The translations under genes were made by a program, and so were the position numbers. From Pectinophora gossypiella (Eukaryota; Arthropoda; Insecta; Lepidoptera; Gelechiidae): a stretch of 64,000 nucleotides of DNA. Positions 43,801-51,700 of this stretch are shown piece by piece. The first letter of the stretch is position 1; the number at the start of each line of letters is the position of its first letter. Where the stretch lies: assembly GCF_024362695.1 (NCBI RefSeq), contig NC_065423.1:3527001-3591000 (forward strand), in the 5' to 3' direction. Under the pieces are notes generated by a model that saw only the letters and a program-made list of their open reading frames with translations, had not been told where the DNA came from and ran no database searches.

Positions 43801-43947
43801 ACACCAATCCACAATCGGCACATTTCGATAAGGAATAGGCGGGTACCCGAGTCGCGCCGAGTGCAAAGGGTTTAACATGAAGAGAATTATCGAAAAATAC
43901 AACATCACTACACAAGCCGCCACAACGAACAGGAAACGCCGCGACAT
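37884..43947 (-). CDS. WSCD-family membrane sulfotransferase (CG9164-like), five exons
   Basis: Exons on the minus strand are 43698-43947, 43214-43392, 40092-40218, 39222-39391 and 37884-38075. All are GT-AG and join in frame to 305 residues plus TAA. Residues 5-25 form one hydrophobic segment after a short basic N-terminus, giving a type II topology expected for the Golgi. The 5' PAPS-binding loop is SFPGSGNTWLRYLL (residues 66-79) and the 3' phosphate-binding region is IRNPRDAI (about 135-142). These mark a PAPS-dependent sulfotransferase of the family named after vertebrate WSCD1/2. No WSC domain is present, as I recall for the fly CG9164 form. Exon 3 adds a lysine-rich stretch (residues 163-185) before the conserved EWERFVASQM. 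The substrate is unknown. The start is the only ATG ahead of the membrane segment with an in-frame exon. Confidence 0.88.
38360..38740 (-). repeat. CAGACGACGYCCTGA-family repeat, long inverted copy
   Basis: It contains CAAATGGGGAGCGCTGAGGG, ACAACAGGCCTGACGGTGCA, CTCAGGGCGTCGTCTGAGAG and ACGGACGCCGATACTTTTTA, the reverse of 10090-10490. It lies in the last intron of the sulfotransferase. Confidence 0.6.
38758..39025 (-). mobile_element. tRNA-headed SINE (GTGGTCCAGTGGTTGAGCG type)
   Basis: On the minus strand the head reads CTGTGGTCCAGTGGTTGAGC with a B box GGCGTTCGAATCCCGG. The body shares GGAAGGCACGTTAAGCCGTT with other SINEs here. A related but diverged copy is at about 54090-54345. Confidence 0.6.
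39115..39190 (+). repeat. LINE 3' end fragment
   Basis: In frame it reads like DREKKKKEGEAF and continues into TTTCCCAGCAGTGGGATCTT, the terminal motif of a LINE protein and its tail. It ends about 30 bp before sulfotransferase exon 4. Confidence 0.45.
39868..39968. mobile_element. Palindromic MITE, TATATCGAGGGCTTCGACC family, short copy
   Basis: CGCGCGGCGTGAATTATATC, GAGGGTTTCGACC and AAGCCCTCGATATAATACGC form the stem, with almost no loop. Confidence 0.65.
40290..41190 (+). mobile_element. GGATCTTACTTTAGTCTTAA-family MITE, split by a piggyBac-like MITE
   Basis: The left part (CGTATAGAACGGTAAG, CTGGATCTTACTTTAGTCTT) and the right part (AATGGCCGTAATCCGCTAAG, GAGCACGCGGACTGTCTCGC) join into the family sequence seen intact at 56281-56520. 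Confidence 0.6.
40463..41103. mobile_element. piggyBac-like MITE, 641 bp, TTAA target
   Basis: The ends CACGTTGGCGTGCGGTAC and GTACCGCGCGCCAACGTG are inverses with one mismatch. TTAA flanks both ends (40459-40462 and 41104-41107), the piggyBac target. The interior has repeated TACGGTTATGACAGT-like words at about 40730, 40835, 40905 and 40975. No transposase. Confidence 0.78.
41285..41530 (+). repeat. Diverged CTAGTCAAATGAGATAC-family MITE
   Basis: CACTAGTCAAATTAGTTACT, TTTTACTAAACGTCAAAAAA and the CAGAATTTCATAATTTATCT end correspond to the family. A related fragment occurs at 15130-15240. Confidence 0.4.
41664..41958 (-). mobile_element. CTCGGTGGCGCAGCGG SINE, inverted copy
   Basis: A full-length copy on the minus strand, starting at GGAGGAGCTCGGTGGCGCAG and ending in GATGATGATGATG. 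CTTTTATCACAT is duplicated at 41652-41663 and 41959-41970, an exact 12-bp target duplication. Confidence 0.85.
42157..42232 (-). repeat. tRNA-like sequence
   Basis: On the minus strand GGCGGTGCAATGGCTAGAAA resembles an A box region and CTGGGTTCAATTCCCAG is a good T-arm with B box. The arms of the acceptor stem do not pair. It is a tRNA-derived repeat rather than a working tRNA. Confidence 0.45.
42515..42660. mobile_element. 146-bp MITE, TACGGTCACGAGCA family, complete copy
   Basis: It runs from TACAGTCATGAGCA to TGCTCGTGACCGTA, with GTACCCACTTTAGAACCCTG inside. Same length as two other complete copies. Confidence 0.78.
42661..43213. other. Sulfotransferase intron 2, no recognisable feature
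   Basis: AT-rich intron sequence running up to the donor of exon 2 on the minus strand. No repeat or exon seen. Confidence 0.45.
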
Positions 43948-44739
43948 GACATTTATTTATGTTTGTTGCATGGAATTCCAAATAAAATGAATTAACGTTT
44001 GACTCATATCGCGATTAGTAAACTGAAGAGCAAACTTACACGAATGTTACATTGCAATTGAATGAAGCCACAAATGAAAATCTACGATAGTTATTTAGAT
44101 TTCCTTTATCTTTTCATTTTTGTTTAGTAGAAGTTTTTAATTTATAATTATGATGTGTATACCACAATTTTGTATTTTTGTTGTGCGCCGTTTTTTTTTT
44201 GTATAAAATAGGTATTGACTGACAGCATGACAGTTTGACACAGTTTGACATTAGAAATATAAATCAGTTCAAAAACGAGATTAATAAAATATTATGTACA
44301 AACTTGGAAATCTCAGATATATTCGCGATATTCCAAACGATTATTTTACATTTCTGTCTAATATTATAATCCGTAGAATGAAAATGGAAATAACACATCC
44401 GCGATTCATATGTTGTTGAACGCAACTTGTGTGGAATTTCGTTCGAGACCTATTTATTTTGTTGATTATTACCAACATTCTTTTCCACACGATGTTTTTA
44501 CTAGTAAAAGTTATCTCGAATGTCTAAAGTTTGATCTGTTTGTTAATGTAAGGATGCTGTATGAGCTGAAGCTTATTGCCTTTTCTGAAATAAACTTTCA
44601 CAGGTCTTTGACTTTCACACTTTACTTGAGGCTTTTCGGCGGGAGACGGGAACGGGACAGTTGCTTTCTTCATTGAGTAATCTAAATAATTAATACGAAG
44701 TGGTGTTTTGTGGTTAATGATCGCATTAAGTTAGTCAGA
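43948..44739. promoter_or_regulatory. Divergent upstream region of the sulfotransferase and CNOT10
   Basis: AT-rich unique-looking sequence holding the sulfotransferase promoter on the left. No TATA box or repeat was recognised. The retroposon at 44740 separates it from CNOT10. Confidence 0.4.
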
Positions 44740-45042
44740 AGACATTCGCGAGTGTTATTATATTGGAGTATTCAATGAACAAAGTGTATCTGCCTATTTT
44801 CGCTTCGTGCCGGGAAGCCGCTTCATAACTCAAAAGTTTATGCGGACTTTTGAGTTAATTCGTTTGGGGTTCGGAGTAGGAGTCTACTCCGAGGGTGGGG
44901 GCTTAGGTTTCATCATCATCATCCATCACCTTTCATCATTTCATTAATCATCAAGAAAAAAAAATACGTAAGACATGGCTGTATGGGCATAGTTCCCTTT
45001 GCCTTACCCTTCGGGGAAAACCAAAACCAAAAAAAAAAAAAA
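44740..45042 (+). mobile_element. Short retroposon (AGACATTCGCGAG family), copy 1, upstream of CNOT10
   Basis: It starts AGACATTCGCGAGTG, contains GCGGACTTTTGAGTTAATTC and GCCTTACCCTTCGGGGAAAA, and ends in a 14-A tail. It is about 97 percent identical by eye to 47737-48032 in the opposite orientation. No target duplication could be seen here. It ends 154 bp before the CNOT10 ATG and points the same way. No clear tRNA boxes, so SINE origin is open. Confidence 0.75.
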
Positions 45043-45196
45043 CACTTTACTTGACAGCTGTACTTGACAGTTAACAGCGTAACAGTCGGTCGGTCAACAG
45101 CTAAATATCTGGAAAGAAACTTATTCGACATTCTCGTTAACATTTCCTTATATTTATTTAATTTCTCTATAACAAATCCAACAAATAGAAAACGCA

Positions 45197-46897
45197 ATGG
45201 CGACCACTAACAAAGATGAGCCTGTCGTCCTCGCTCACCAGAGTTTCTTGAAGAAAGATTACGCTGCAGCTCTGCAACACCTTAACGAATTGGAAACCCT
45301 CGTTGGCAATGGGAACAAACGCGTTCAGCATAACAAGGCTGTAGTGGAATTTATGTCTAGTGATATGAAGAATGTGGATAAGCTCAAGAAAGCCGTCGGT
45401 CAGCTGACGGGGGTGACATTTCCAGACGTCGAAATAAGCGATGTCTCCCAACCCTTTCTTTTGTATAATTACGCTGTTCTACTGTACCATTCTCGGTATT
45501 ATTATCAATGCACAGTATTGCTTGAAAAGGTACTAGCATCCAAAAACATAAAGGATACCAAATTGCTTCAACAAGTTACTCTGTTATTAATGGAAGCTAC
45601 TTTGTGCCGAAGGACTTATGACAAGACTTTAGAAGTCGCTAAGACTCATGGAGAGGCAATCAAGTCAAATAACGAAGTGAGCGAATTATTTGAAAGGTTG
45701 GTCAGCCGTGCACAGCTGTTGCTCGGCCAAAAGATCAAATTGAACTTGAAACCGGATTCCATAGAAAATGTTTTTGTTATAGCACAACAGCAATACCTTA
45801 ATGGAGAAGTAAAAGAAGCTGCTAATACTCTGGGACAGTATAAGACTTTGAAATACAGTTATGATCTAAAATCTCAGGGTGAAGATATCTGGGCAGCTAT
45901 AAATAATAACCTTGGAGTTATATATTTATCAATCAAAAAGCCTTTCTTAGCATCTAAGTACTTTCAACATGCTGTTAAAGAGCATTTTAAGGCTATGGAG
46001 AGTGAAGATAGTGAGAGGCTGATTGCATGTAGAGACAGGCCATTGTATGTGTATAATTTGGGCCTGGCTTTATTAGCAGCAAATAATTCTGAAGGTGCAT
46101 TTGAATGTTTGGTTGAAGCTGCCCGTCATTATCCCAATAATCCTCGAATATGGCTCCATCTAGCTGAATGCTGTGTTAAAAAGTGCTGCAGTGATGAAGC
46201 ACAGCAGTTCACTGTTAAGAAACTAGGCAGTGGTCCACACACCCGCATACTCCTCGCAAAGGAGAATAAAGAAAAATATTCCTCATCAGGAGAATCATTT
46301 GCTATACCATCCTTGTCTTTAGAATTTGCAGCGTTATGTCTGAGAAATGCTGTCACTCTGTTGCCGAATCAAGACCCACCATCTGATGTCAATGCTCCCC
46401 TAATCCAAGCCCCACCTGGCCCACCAATTAACTGGAAGCAGCGGTGTGAACTAAAGAACTCTACTTTTGTCCTTCAAAGTTATGTACTGTTGCACTTGCA
46501 GGATCCTTTAGCTGCTTTGATGAGTGCAAATGAACTGTTAAGTCAGAGTGATGCATCTAACAGCCATAAGGCGTGGGCTCATATATATGCAGCCGAGGCT
46601 CTCATTAATTTAGACAGGATAACAGATGCAGTGGAGCACTTACACCCCCCAATGATCCATGACCTTGTCTCAGTATTACCATATCAGATGCGGGATATGA
46701 TAGCAGTGTCAGTGTGGGCTAAAGCAGCAGTTTGTCATATTTTAAGAGGAGACTTAGTCACAGCAAGAAAGATTTTGTTGCAAATAAACTCCCCAAGAGT
46801 GCTACCCTTGCAGATGTATTTGGAAATCTGCACAGGAAATATTGATAATTGCCACACAATTCTGAGGAAGCTTAGATTTAACAGTCTATCTCAGTAG
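45197..46897 (+). CDS. CNOT10: CCR4-NOT complex subunit 10 (CNOT10), single exon
   Basis: A 566-residue intronless frame, slightly shorter than vertebrate CNOT10. The whole protein is helical-repeat sequence. Clear family blocks are AHQSFLKKDYAAALQHLNEL (about 13-32), PFLLYNYAVLLYHSRYYYQC near 86-105, a TPR with NNLGVIYLSIKKPFLASKYF near 236-255, and a second with VYNLGLALLAANNSEGAFEC near 283-302. CNOT10 binds CNOT11 and docks on the N-terminus of CNOT1 in the cytoplasmic deadenylase that shortens mRNA poly(A) tails. The ATG at 45197 is in a good context and opens straight into the family N-terminus. AATAAA occurs only 6 bp after the stop. The next gene, POP4, is convergent and ends 151 bp away. 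Confidence 0.95.
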   Translation: MATTNKDEPVVLAHQSFLKKDYAAALQHLNELETLVGNGNKRVQHNKAVVEFMSSDMKNVDKLKKAVGQLTGVTFPDVEISDVSQPFLLYNYAVLLYHSRYYYQCTVLLEKVLASKNIKDTKLLQQVTLLLMEATLCRRTYDKTLEVAKTHGEAIKSNNEVSELFERLVSRAQLLLGQKIKLNLKPDSIENVFVIAQQQYLNGEVKEAANTLGQYKTLKYSYDLKSQGEDIWAAINNNLGVIYLSIKKPFLASKYFQHAVKEHFKAMESEDSERLIACRDRPLYVYNLGLALLAANNSEGAFECLVEAARHYPNNPRIWLHLAECCVKKCCSDEAQQFTVKKLGSGPHTRILLAKENKEKYSSSGESFAIPSLSLEFAALCLRNAVTLLPNQDPPSDVNAPLIQAPPGPPINWKQRCELKNSTFVLQSYVLLHLQDPLAALMSANELLSQSDASNSHKAWAHIYAAEALINLDRITDAVEHLHPPMIHDLVSVLPYQMRDMIAVSVWAKAAVCHILRGDLVTARKILLQINSPRVLPLQMYLEICTGNIDNCHTILRKLRFNSLSQ

Positions 46898-46902
46898 TAT
46901 CT

Positions 46903-46908
46903 AATAAA
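46903..46908 (+). terminator. Candidate polyadenylation signal of CNOT10
   Basis: AATAAA five bases beyond the CNOT10 stop codon, followed by TTTTGTAAATCC. If used, the 3' UTR would be about 25-30 bases. Confidence 0.5.
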
Positions 46909-47048
46909 ATTTTGTAAATCCATGGCTTTTTCATCTTATTCCTATTCAGTATAAAAAAGTTGCAGTTTAAAAAGAGCAAAATATAGAGTAAACAAAATGG
47001 TACAAAAAGAGTGTGTTAAAAATAATTTATATTTTTTCTCAACAAAGT

Positions 47049-47693
47049 TCACAAATCAGGATGTAGACAGCTTTTCACTTTCTTTGTAGATCTTTCTGCA
47101 GGCCTCACACAAAAATGTTTCCCAAACAAAGTTATTCTCACATTTTTCACTTTCATTTCAAATACACTTTCCCTCTTAGGAATAGTTGTTATTATATTAT
47201 CCTTAGAAATAATTTTAAAAGTATTTCTCGTGTCCATAATGCAGATACCAGATTTTAAAACATAACTTGGACATTTTGATCTCACTACTGTTAACATGGC
47301 TCCATGGAAATCTGCCTTGTAAAGGGTTTGTGTGAAAGTCTCCCAACTTTTACTAGTGCAGTTTGGTATAGGCTTATCTAACTCCAACATTTGACTAATA
47401 TAATCTGTCCAGATTTGATTCATAGGCAGGACATCATCATATTTCACACTATTTCTAGGCAAAACATAAAAACCTAGTGCTTTCTTTTCTTTCCTGGTTA
47501 GATTCTGCGACTTTTTCTTCTTCGGTTTCTTTTTAAACTTTTTGCCTTTCGTCTTTGAGAGTACGAAGTCTTTCTTCAGTTCAGTTTCAATGTTTGGCAC
47601 ATCAGATTTAGGAACATTTGATTTTAAAAAGTTGACCACAGCCTGGGTGGCTTCTTTACTGATTGGTTCTTCACCAGACATAATCCCAATCAC
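47049..47693 (-). CDS. POP4: RNase P/MRP protein subunit p29 (POP4/Rpp29), single exon
   Basis: A 214-residue intronless frame. Residues 47-70 are a lysine-rich tract (KGKKFKKKPKKKKS), a likely nuclear/nucleolar signal. The C-terminal 95 residues form the Rpp29 beta-barrel: LYKADFHGAMLTVVRSKCPS, VLKSGICIMDTRNTFKIISK, then TTIPKRESVFEMKV and ITLFGKHF. Rpp29 is a conserved subunit of RNase P, which cuts tRNA 5' leaders, and of RNase MRP, which acts in rRNA processing. A second in-frame Met (MSGEEP, residue 5) is a plausible alternative start. Only 31 bp lie between the ATG and the flank of a short retroposon (TSD starts 47725), so transcription probably begins inside or beyond that insertion. 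Confidence 0.92.
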   Translation of the reverse strand: MIGIMSGEEPISKEATQAVVNFLKSNVPKSDVPNIETELKKDFVLSKTKGKKFKKKPKKKKSQNLTRKEKKALGFYVLPRNSVKYDDVLPMNQIWTDYISQMLELDKPIPNCTSKSWETFTQTLYKADFHGAMLTVVRSKCPSYVLKSGICIMDTRNTFKIISKDNIITTIPKRESVFEMKVKNVRITLFGKHFCVRPAERSTKKVKSCLHPDL

Positions 47694-47736
47694 TTTAGTT
47701 CATAAAATTATGTATTGAATTAAATTCAATAAATAA

Positions 47737-48032
47737 TTTTTTTTTTTTTTTTGGTTTGGTTTTCCCCGAAGGGTAAGGCAAAGGGAACTATGCCCATACA
47801 GCCATGTCTGACGTATTTTTTTTCTTGATGATTAATGAAATGATGAAAGGTGATGATGATGAAACCTAAGCCCCCACCCTCGGAGTAGACTCCTACTCCG
47901 AACCCCAAACGAATTAACTCAAAAGTCCGCATAAACTTTTGAGTTATGAAGCGGCTTCCTGACACGAAGCGAAAATAGGCAGATACACTTTGTTTATTGA
48001 ATACTCCAATATAATAACACTCGCGAATGTCT
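47737..48032 (-). mobile_element. Short retroposon (AGACATTCGCGAG family), copy 2, upstream of POP4
   Basis: The same element as 44740-45042, on the minus strand, with its A-tail next to POP4. TTCAATAAATAA is duplicated exactly at 47725-47736 and 48033-48044, so it is an independent retroposition event. It points in the direction of POP4 transcription. Confidence 0.85.
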
Positions 48033-48044
48033 TTCAATAAATAA

Positions 48045-48780
48045 GTTGTGCTATTTTTATTTAAAAAAACTTTGGAAATTGTATTTTGTACGTCAAATAA
48101 AACAACATAACCTTAAATATTTAATGAATTTAATCACAATGAACAACACTCTTCCTACGCAATTAATAATATAATCTATGAGAAACGATATAAGATCTAA
48201 ATTGGAATAATAACTAAACAGTACATTCGTTACGTTGTGAATAATTTTATCTGGAGTTTTGAAAACTTTTGTGTTAAATATAAAATTAGTTTTAATTTAG
48301 ATGTAATTTTAGTGATCAACAAAATAATTTTGATAATAAATAAAAAAAATATTTGAACTAGGTATTTTAAACTAACAAAAAATAATTACAAAACGAACAT
48401 GCACTGATCTGATAGCACGTGGTGATAGTAGTGATAGAAGCGCAAGATAATTTATCCTTTGTTACATTGTGTTAGAGTTTACTTTAGTAATTTTAATTTT
48501 GACATTGTACTGACATTCGACTTCTCCGTTATCACTTTCGTATTCGTAGAATAGCATTTTTAATTTTATTTATATTTTACTTTAGATTTAATTACTGTCG
48601 ATGAATGTATTTCTATCTGAAAACTTTGTAATTTAAGTTCAAAATAGGTATAGAGTGCATATTGTATATTTACGCTTTTTTTTAACTACGAAAATATACT
48701 TACTGTAAGAGGTGATAGATAACATTACCACTTGCAAAGTTAATTCTGTATAATTTAAAAGTAATATTCCAAAGGTTATA
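48045..48780. promoter_or_regulatory. Upstream region of the aldo-keto reductase
   Basis: AT-rich sequence between the POP4-side retroposon and the reductase start codon. It should hold the promoter and 5' UTR of the reductase and perhaps the original POP4 promoter. No clear TATA box or repeat was found. Confidence 0.4.
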
Positions 48781-51700
48781 ATGCCGGTGGAAATCCCGAC
48801 TTTTAAACTCAACAATGGAGCGGAGTTACCTGTAATTGGGCTGGGTACTTATGCAGTAAGTTACAACTTTTATTTCTTTTTTATGTTGTCAAATAACTAC
48901 TTAGTTGAACTTTAACCATACCGTGGAAATTAATAAAAACTTTGACTCCTTTACCTATTTTTCTTTTTCACCTTAAAACATTAAGTTCATTTAAGTTTAT
49001 CAATATACCTAACTAGCTATATAAAAATAGTAATCTACCTAGATAATAGGTAGATACCTATTAACCTAGAAAATAGAAAGCAAAGTTTTTATCTGTATAT
49101 TTCACATAAAGGCGGTAAAGGCGAATTCTCTCTATGGAAAACGGCTAAAAGCGGTGACAAGCCCCAACAAAGTTTTCCACCTATAAAAGCCGGTACGTCC
49201 TGGGCCCGTACGGATTTTGAGAAAGCTCAAGCATTCGGATCCCATCTTGCTAACGTATTCACGCCTAATAAATCAACAGAGCCCGATGTTGACCTAGATG
49301 CCATACTTAGCCAAGATTTACAACTATGCCTACCCGTAAAGCCGTGTTCGCCCTCGGAACTTGCCAGGATAATCTCTTCAATGGACTCGTATAAAGCACC
49401 AGGCTTTGATCTTATAACTCCAAAAGTATTGAAGGAAAGTACTAGAAAATGCCTTGTTTTCCTTACTACTCTAGTAAACGCAACCTTAAGGATCAACTAT
49501 TTTCCAGCGATTTGGAAGGTATCTCAAATTATAATGATCCACAAGCCAGGGAAGCCTCCAAACGACGTCTCATCTTATAGGCCCATAAGCCTTACTCCGG
49601 TTCTGTCTAAACTATGGGAAAAAGTATTCTTGTCACGGCTAAAAGTCTACTTAGCAGAGACAGACATCATACCATCCCACCAATTCGGATTTCGTGAGAA
49701 CCACTCCACAGTTGAGCAGGTCCACCGAGTCTACAACACCATTCGGCGGAGCTTCGAGGACAAAGAATATTGCTCAGCAGCCTTCCTGGACGTGCAGCAA
49801 GCATTTGACAAAGTGTGGCACAAAGGCCTGTTATGTAAAATCAAAACTCTACTTCCGCACGCTGTATTCCCTATTCTGCAGTGCTACCTTACAGATAGGA
49901 TATTCCAAGTAAAGCATGGAGATGCTAGATCTGACTTTCACCATAGTCTTGCAGGAGTACCTCAAGGTTCGGTGCTTGGCCCAGTGTTGTACAATATCTT
50001 CACATGCGACATACCCCAATGCCCAGAAATCACAGTGGCCACCTTCGCTGATGACGCGGCATTCCTTGCCTGTAACAAAAATGCTACTACCGCATCCTCA
50101 CAACTGCAAAAACAACTGGATGAGACACACAAATGGTTAAGGAAATGGCGCATCAAAGCTAGTGCCCCCAAATCCCACCACATAACATTTTCACTTAGAC
50201 AGGGAGATTGTCCGGCTGTGAAACTTGGTCCTGACACTCTGCCTCACTCTTCTAGCGTTAAATACCTTGGTTTCCACTTAGACCGGCGGCTTACTTGGAA
50301 AATGCATATCAAAGCCAAAAGAGATGCAGTTAACAACAAATTCCGTAGCTTGCTGTGGTTGCTGGGGCGGCAGTCAGCTTTATCTTTGAACAATAAACTA
50401 ATGATTTACACTGCAATATTGAAACCAATCTGGCTCTATGGAATCGCCCTATGGTCTACCGCCAGCAAATCCAATATACTAAGTCTGCAGAGGGTTCAGA
50501 ACAATATCTTGAAGACTATATGCGCGGCGCCCTGGTTTATTCGAAACTCAGAGGTACATCAATACCTAGACATGCCAACGATCACAGAAGAAATTGAAAA
50601 GTACAACAAAAGGCATAAGGAACGGTTGAGTAACCATCCAAATCCCTTAGCAACTATGCTGTTGGAAGCTAGCAACAGGGTGAAGAGGCTCAAAAGGAAG
50701 GATGTTCTTGGGCGCTGAGTACTATGGAAGATGGTGGCATTGGTTGCTTTACTTCTAACTAATCAATTCACACACCAAATCTGATTAAAGTCTTGCGACT
50801 GATTGTAGATATTTAAAAGGAAAAAAAAAAAAAAAAAAAAAATATTTCACATAAAAAAAAATAATAAAAATAAAAGTTAAATAAAATAATAATAAAAACA
50901 AAAATAATAATAATATTATTTTGATATAAAAATTGTTATTAGGGGTATGAAAATTTACTAAATTAACATATTATATTTTTTTATGATGTTTACAGCGCAA
51001 AGCCGATCCCGGCCAGTTTAGAAAGGCAGTGGAAGATGGTATAGATGCTGGTTACCGGCACATTGACACTGCAGCATGCTATAAAAATGAGGAGGTAGTT
51101 GGGGAAGCCATCAATAATAAGATCAAACAGGGAGTTGTTAGACGAGAGGACCTGTTTGTAACTACCAAAGTGAGGAACTATTACTATAATAATCTTGCTT
51201 GATTTCACTACCTACATTTGGCATATTGGTAAATATGTATAATTTTCAACTAAAAAAGTATAATAAACGGAAATATGCAGTATTGATGACATATTTGTTT
51301 TTTGGGATCATATTTTTTATGTGCAATCAGCTGCAATGTTATTTTTCTCTGATTATAGAATTACTTTTATATATATAGATTTTGTGTGTTAGGCATGCGC
51401 GGCCATTTTGTGGTGCCTGTATGTAGTTTAAAATATTGCAGATTGTTAGAGATAAAAAGATTATCCCTGAAATATCTATATTTCAAGATATGAAGAGTAG
51501 AAAATATAATTAAAAAGGAGTTTTAAATTATTTTAAGAAACATTAACTAAACACGAAATTACATAAATCATTAACAAAAATAATGCTATTTACTGCACTC
51601 GTCAAAAAGCCCGCCCTTGACTAATCCGGGCGCGAAGGTGCCCATTACACTAGCCGCATTTCCTCAATGAAATGGACAACGTTTGCGCCAAGAACAATCC

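Noticed and set aside
44919..45197. Small gene just before CNOT10 on the minus strand, and its counterpart at 47726-48037
   Set aside because: Both frames are the two strands of the same short retroposon, including its poly-A tail.
44740..48032. A single 3.3-kb transposon with 300-bp inverted repeats carrying CNOT10 and POP4
   Set aside because: The right copy has its own target duplication on both of its sides and both copies have poly-A tails, so they are separate retroposons.
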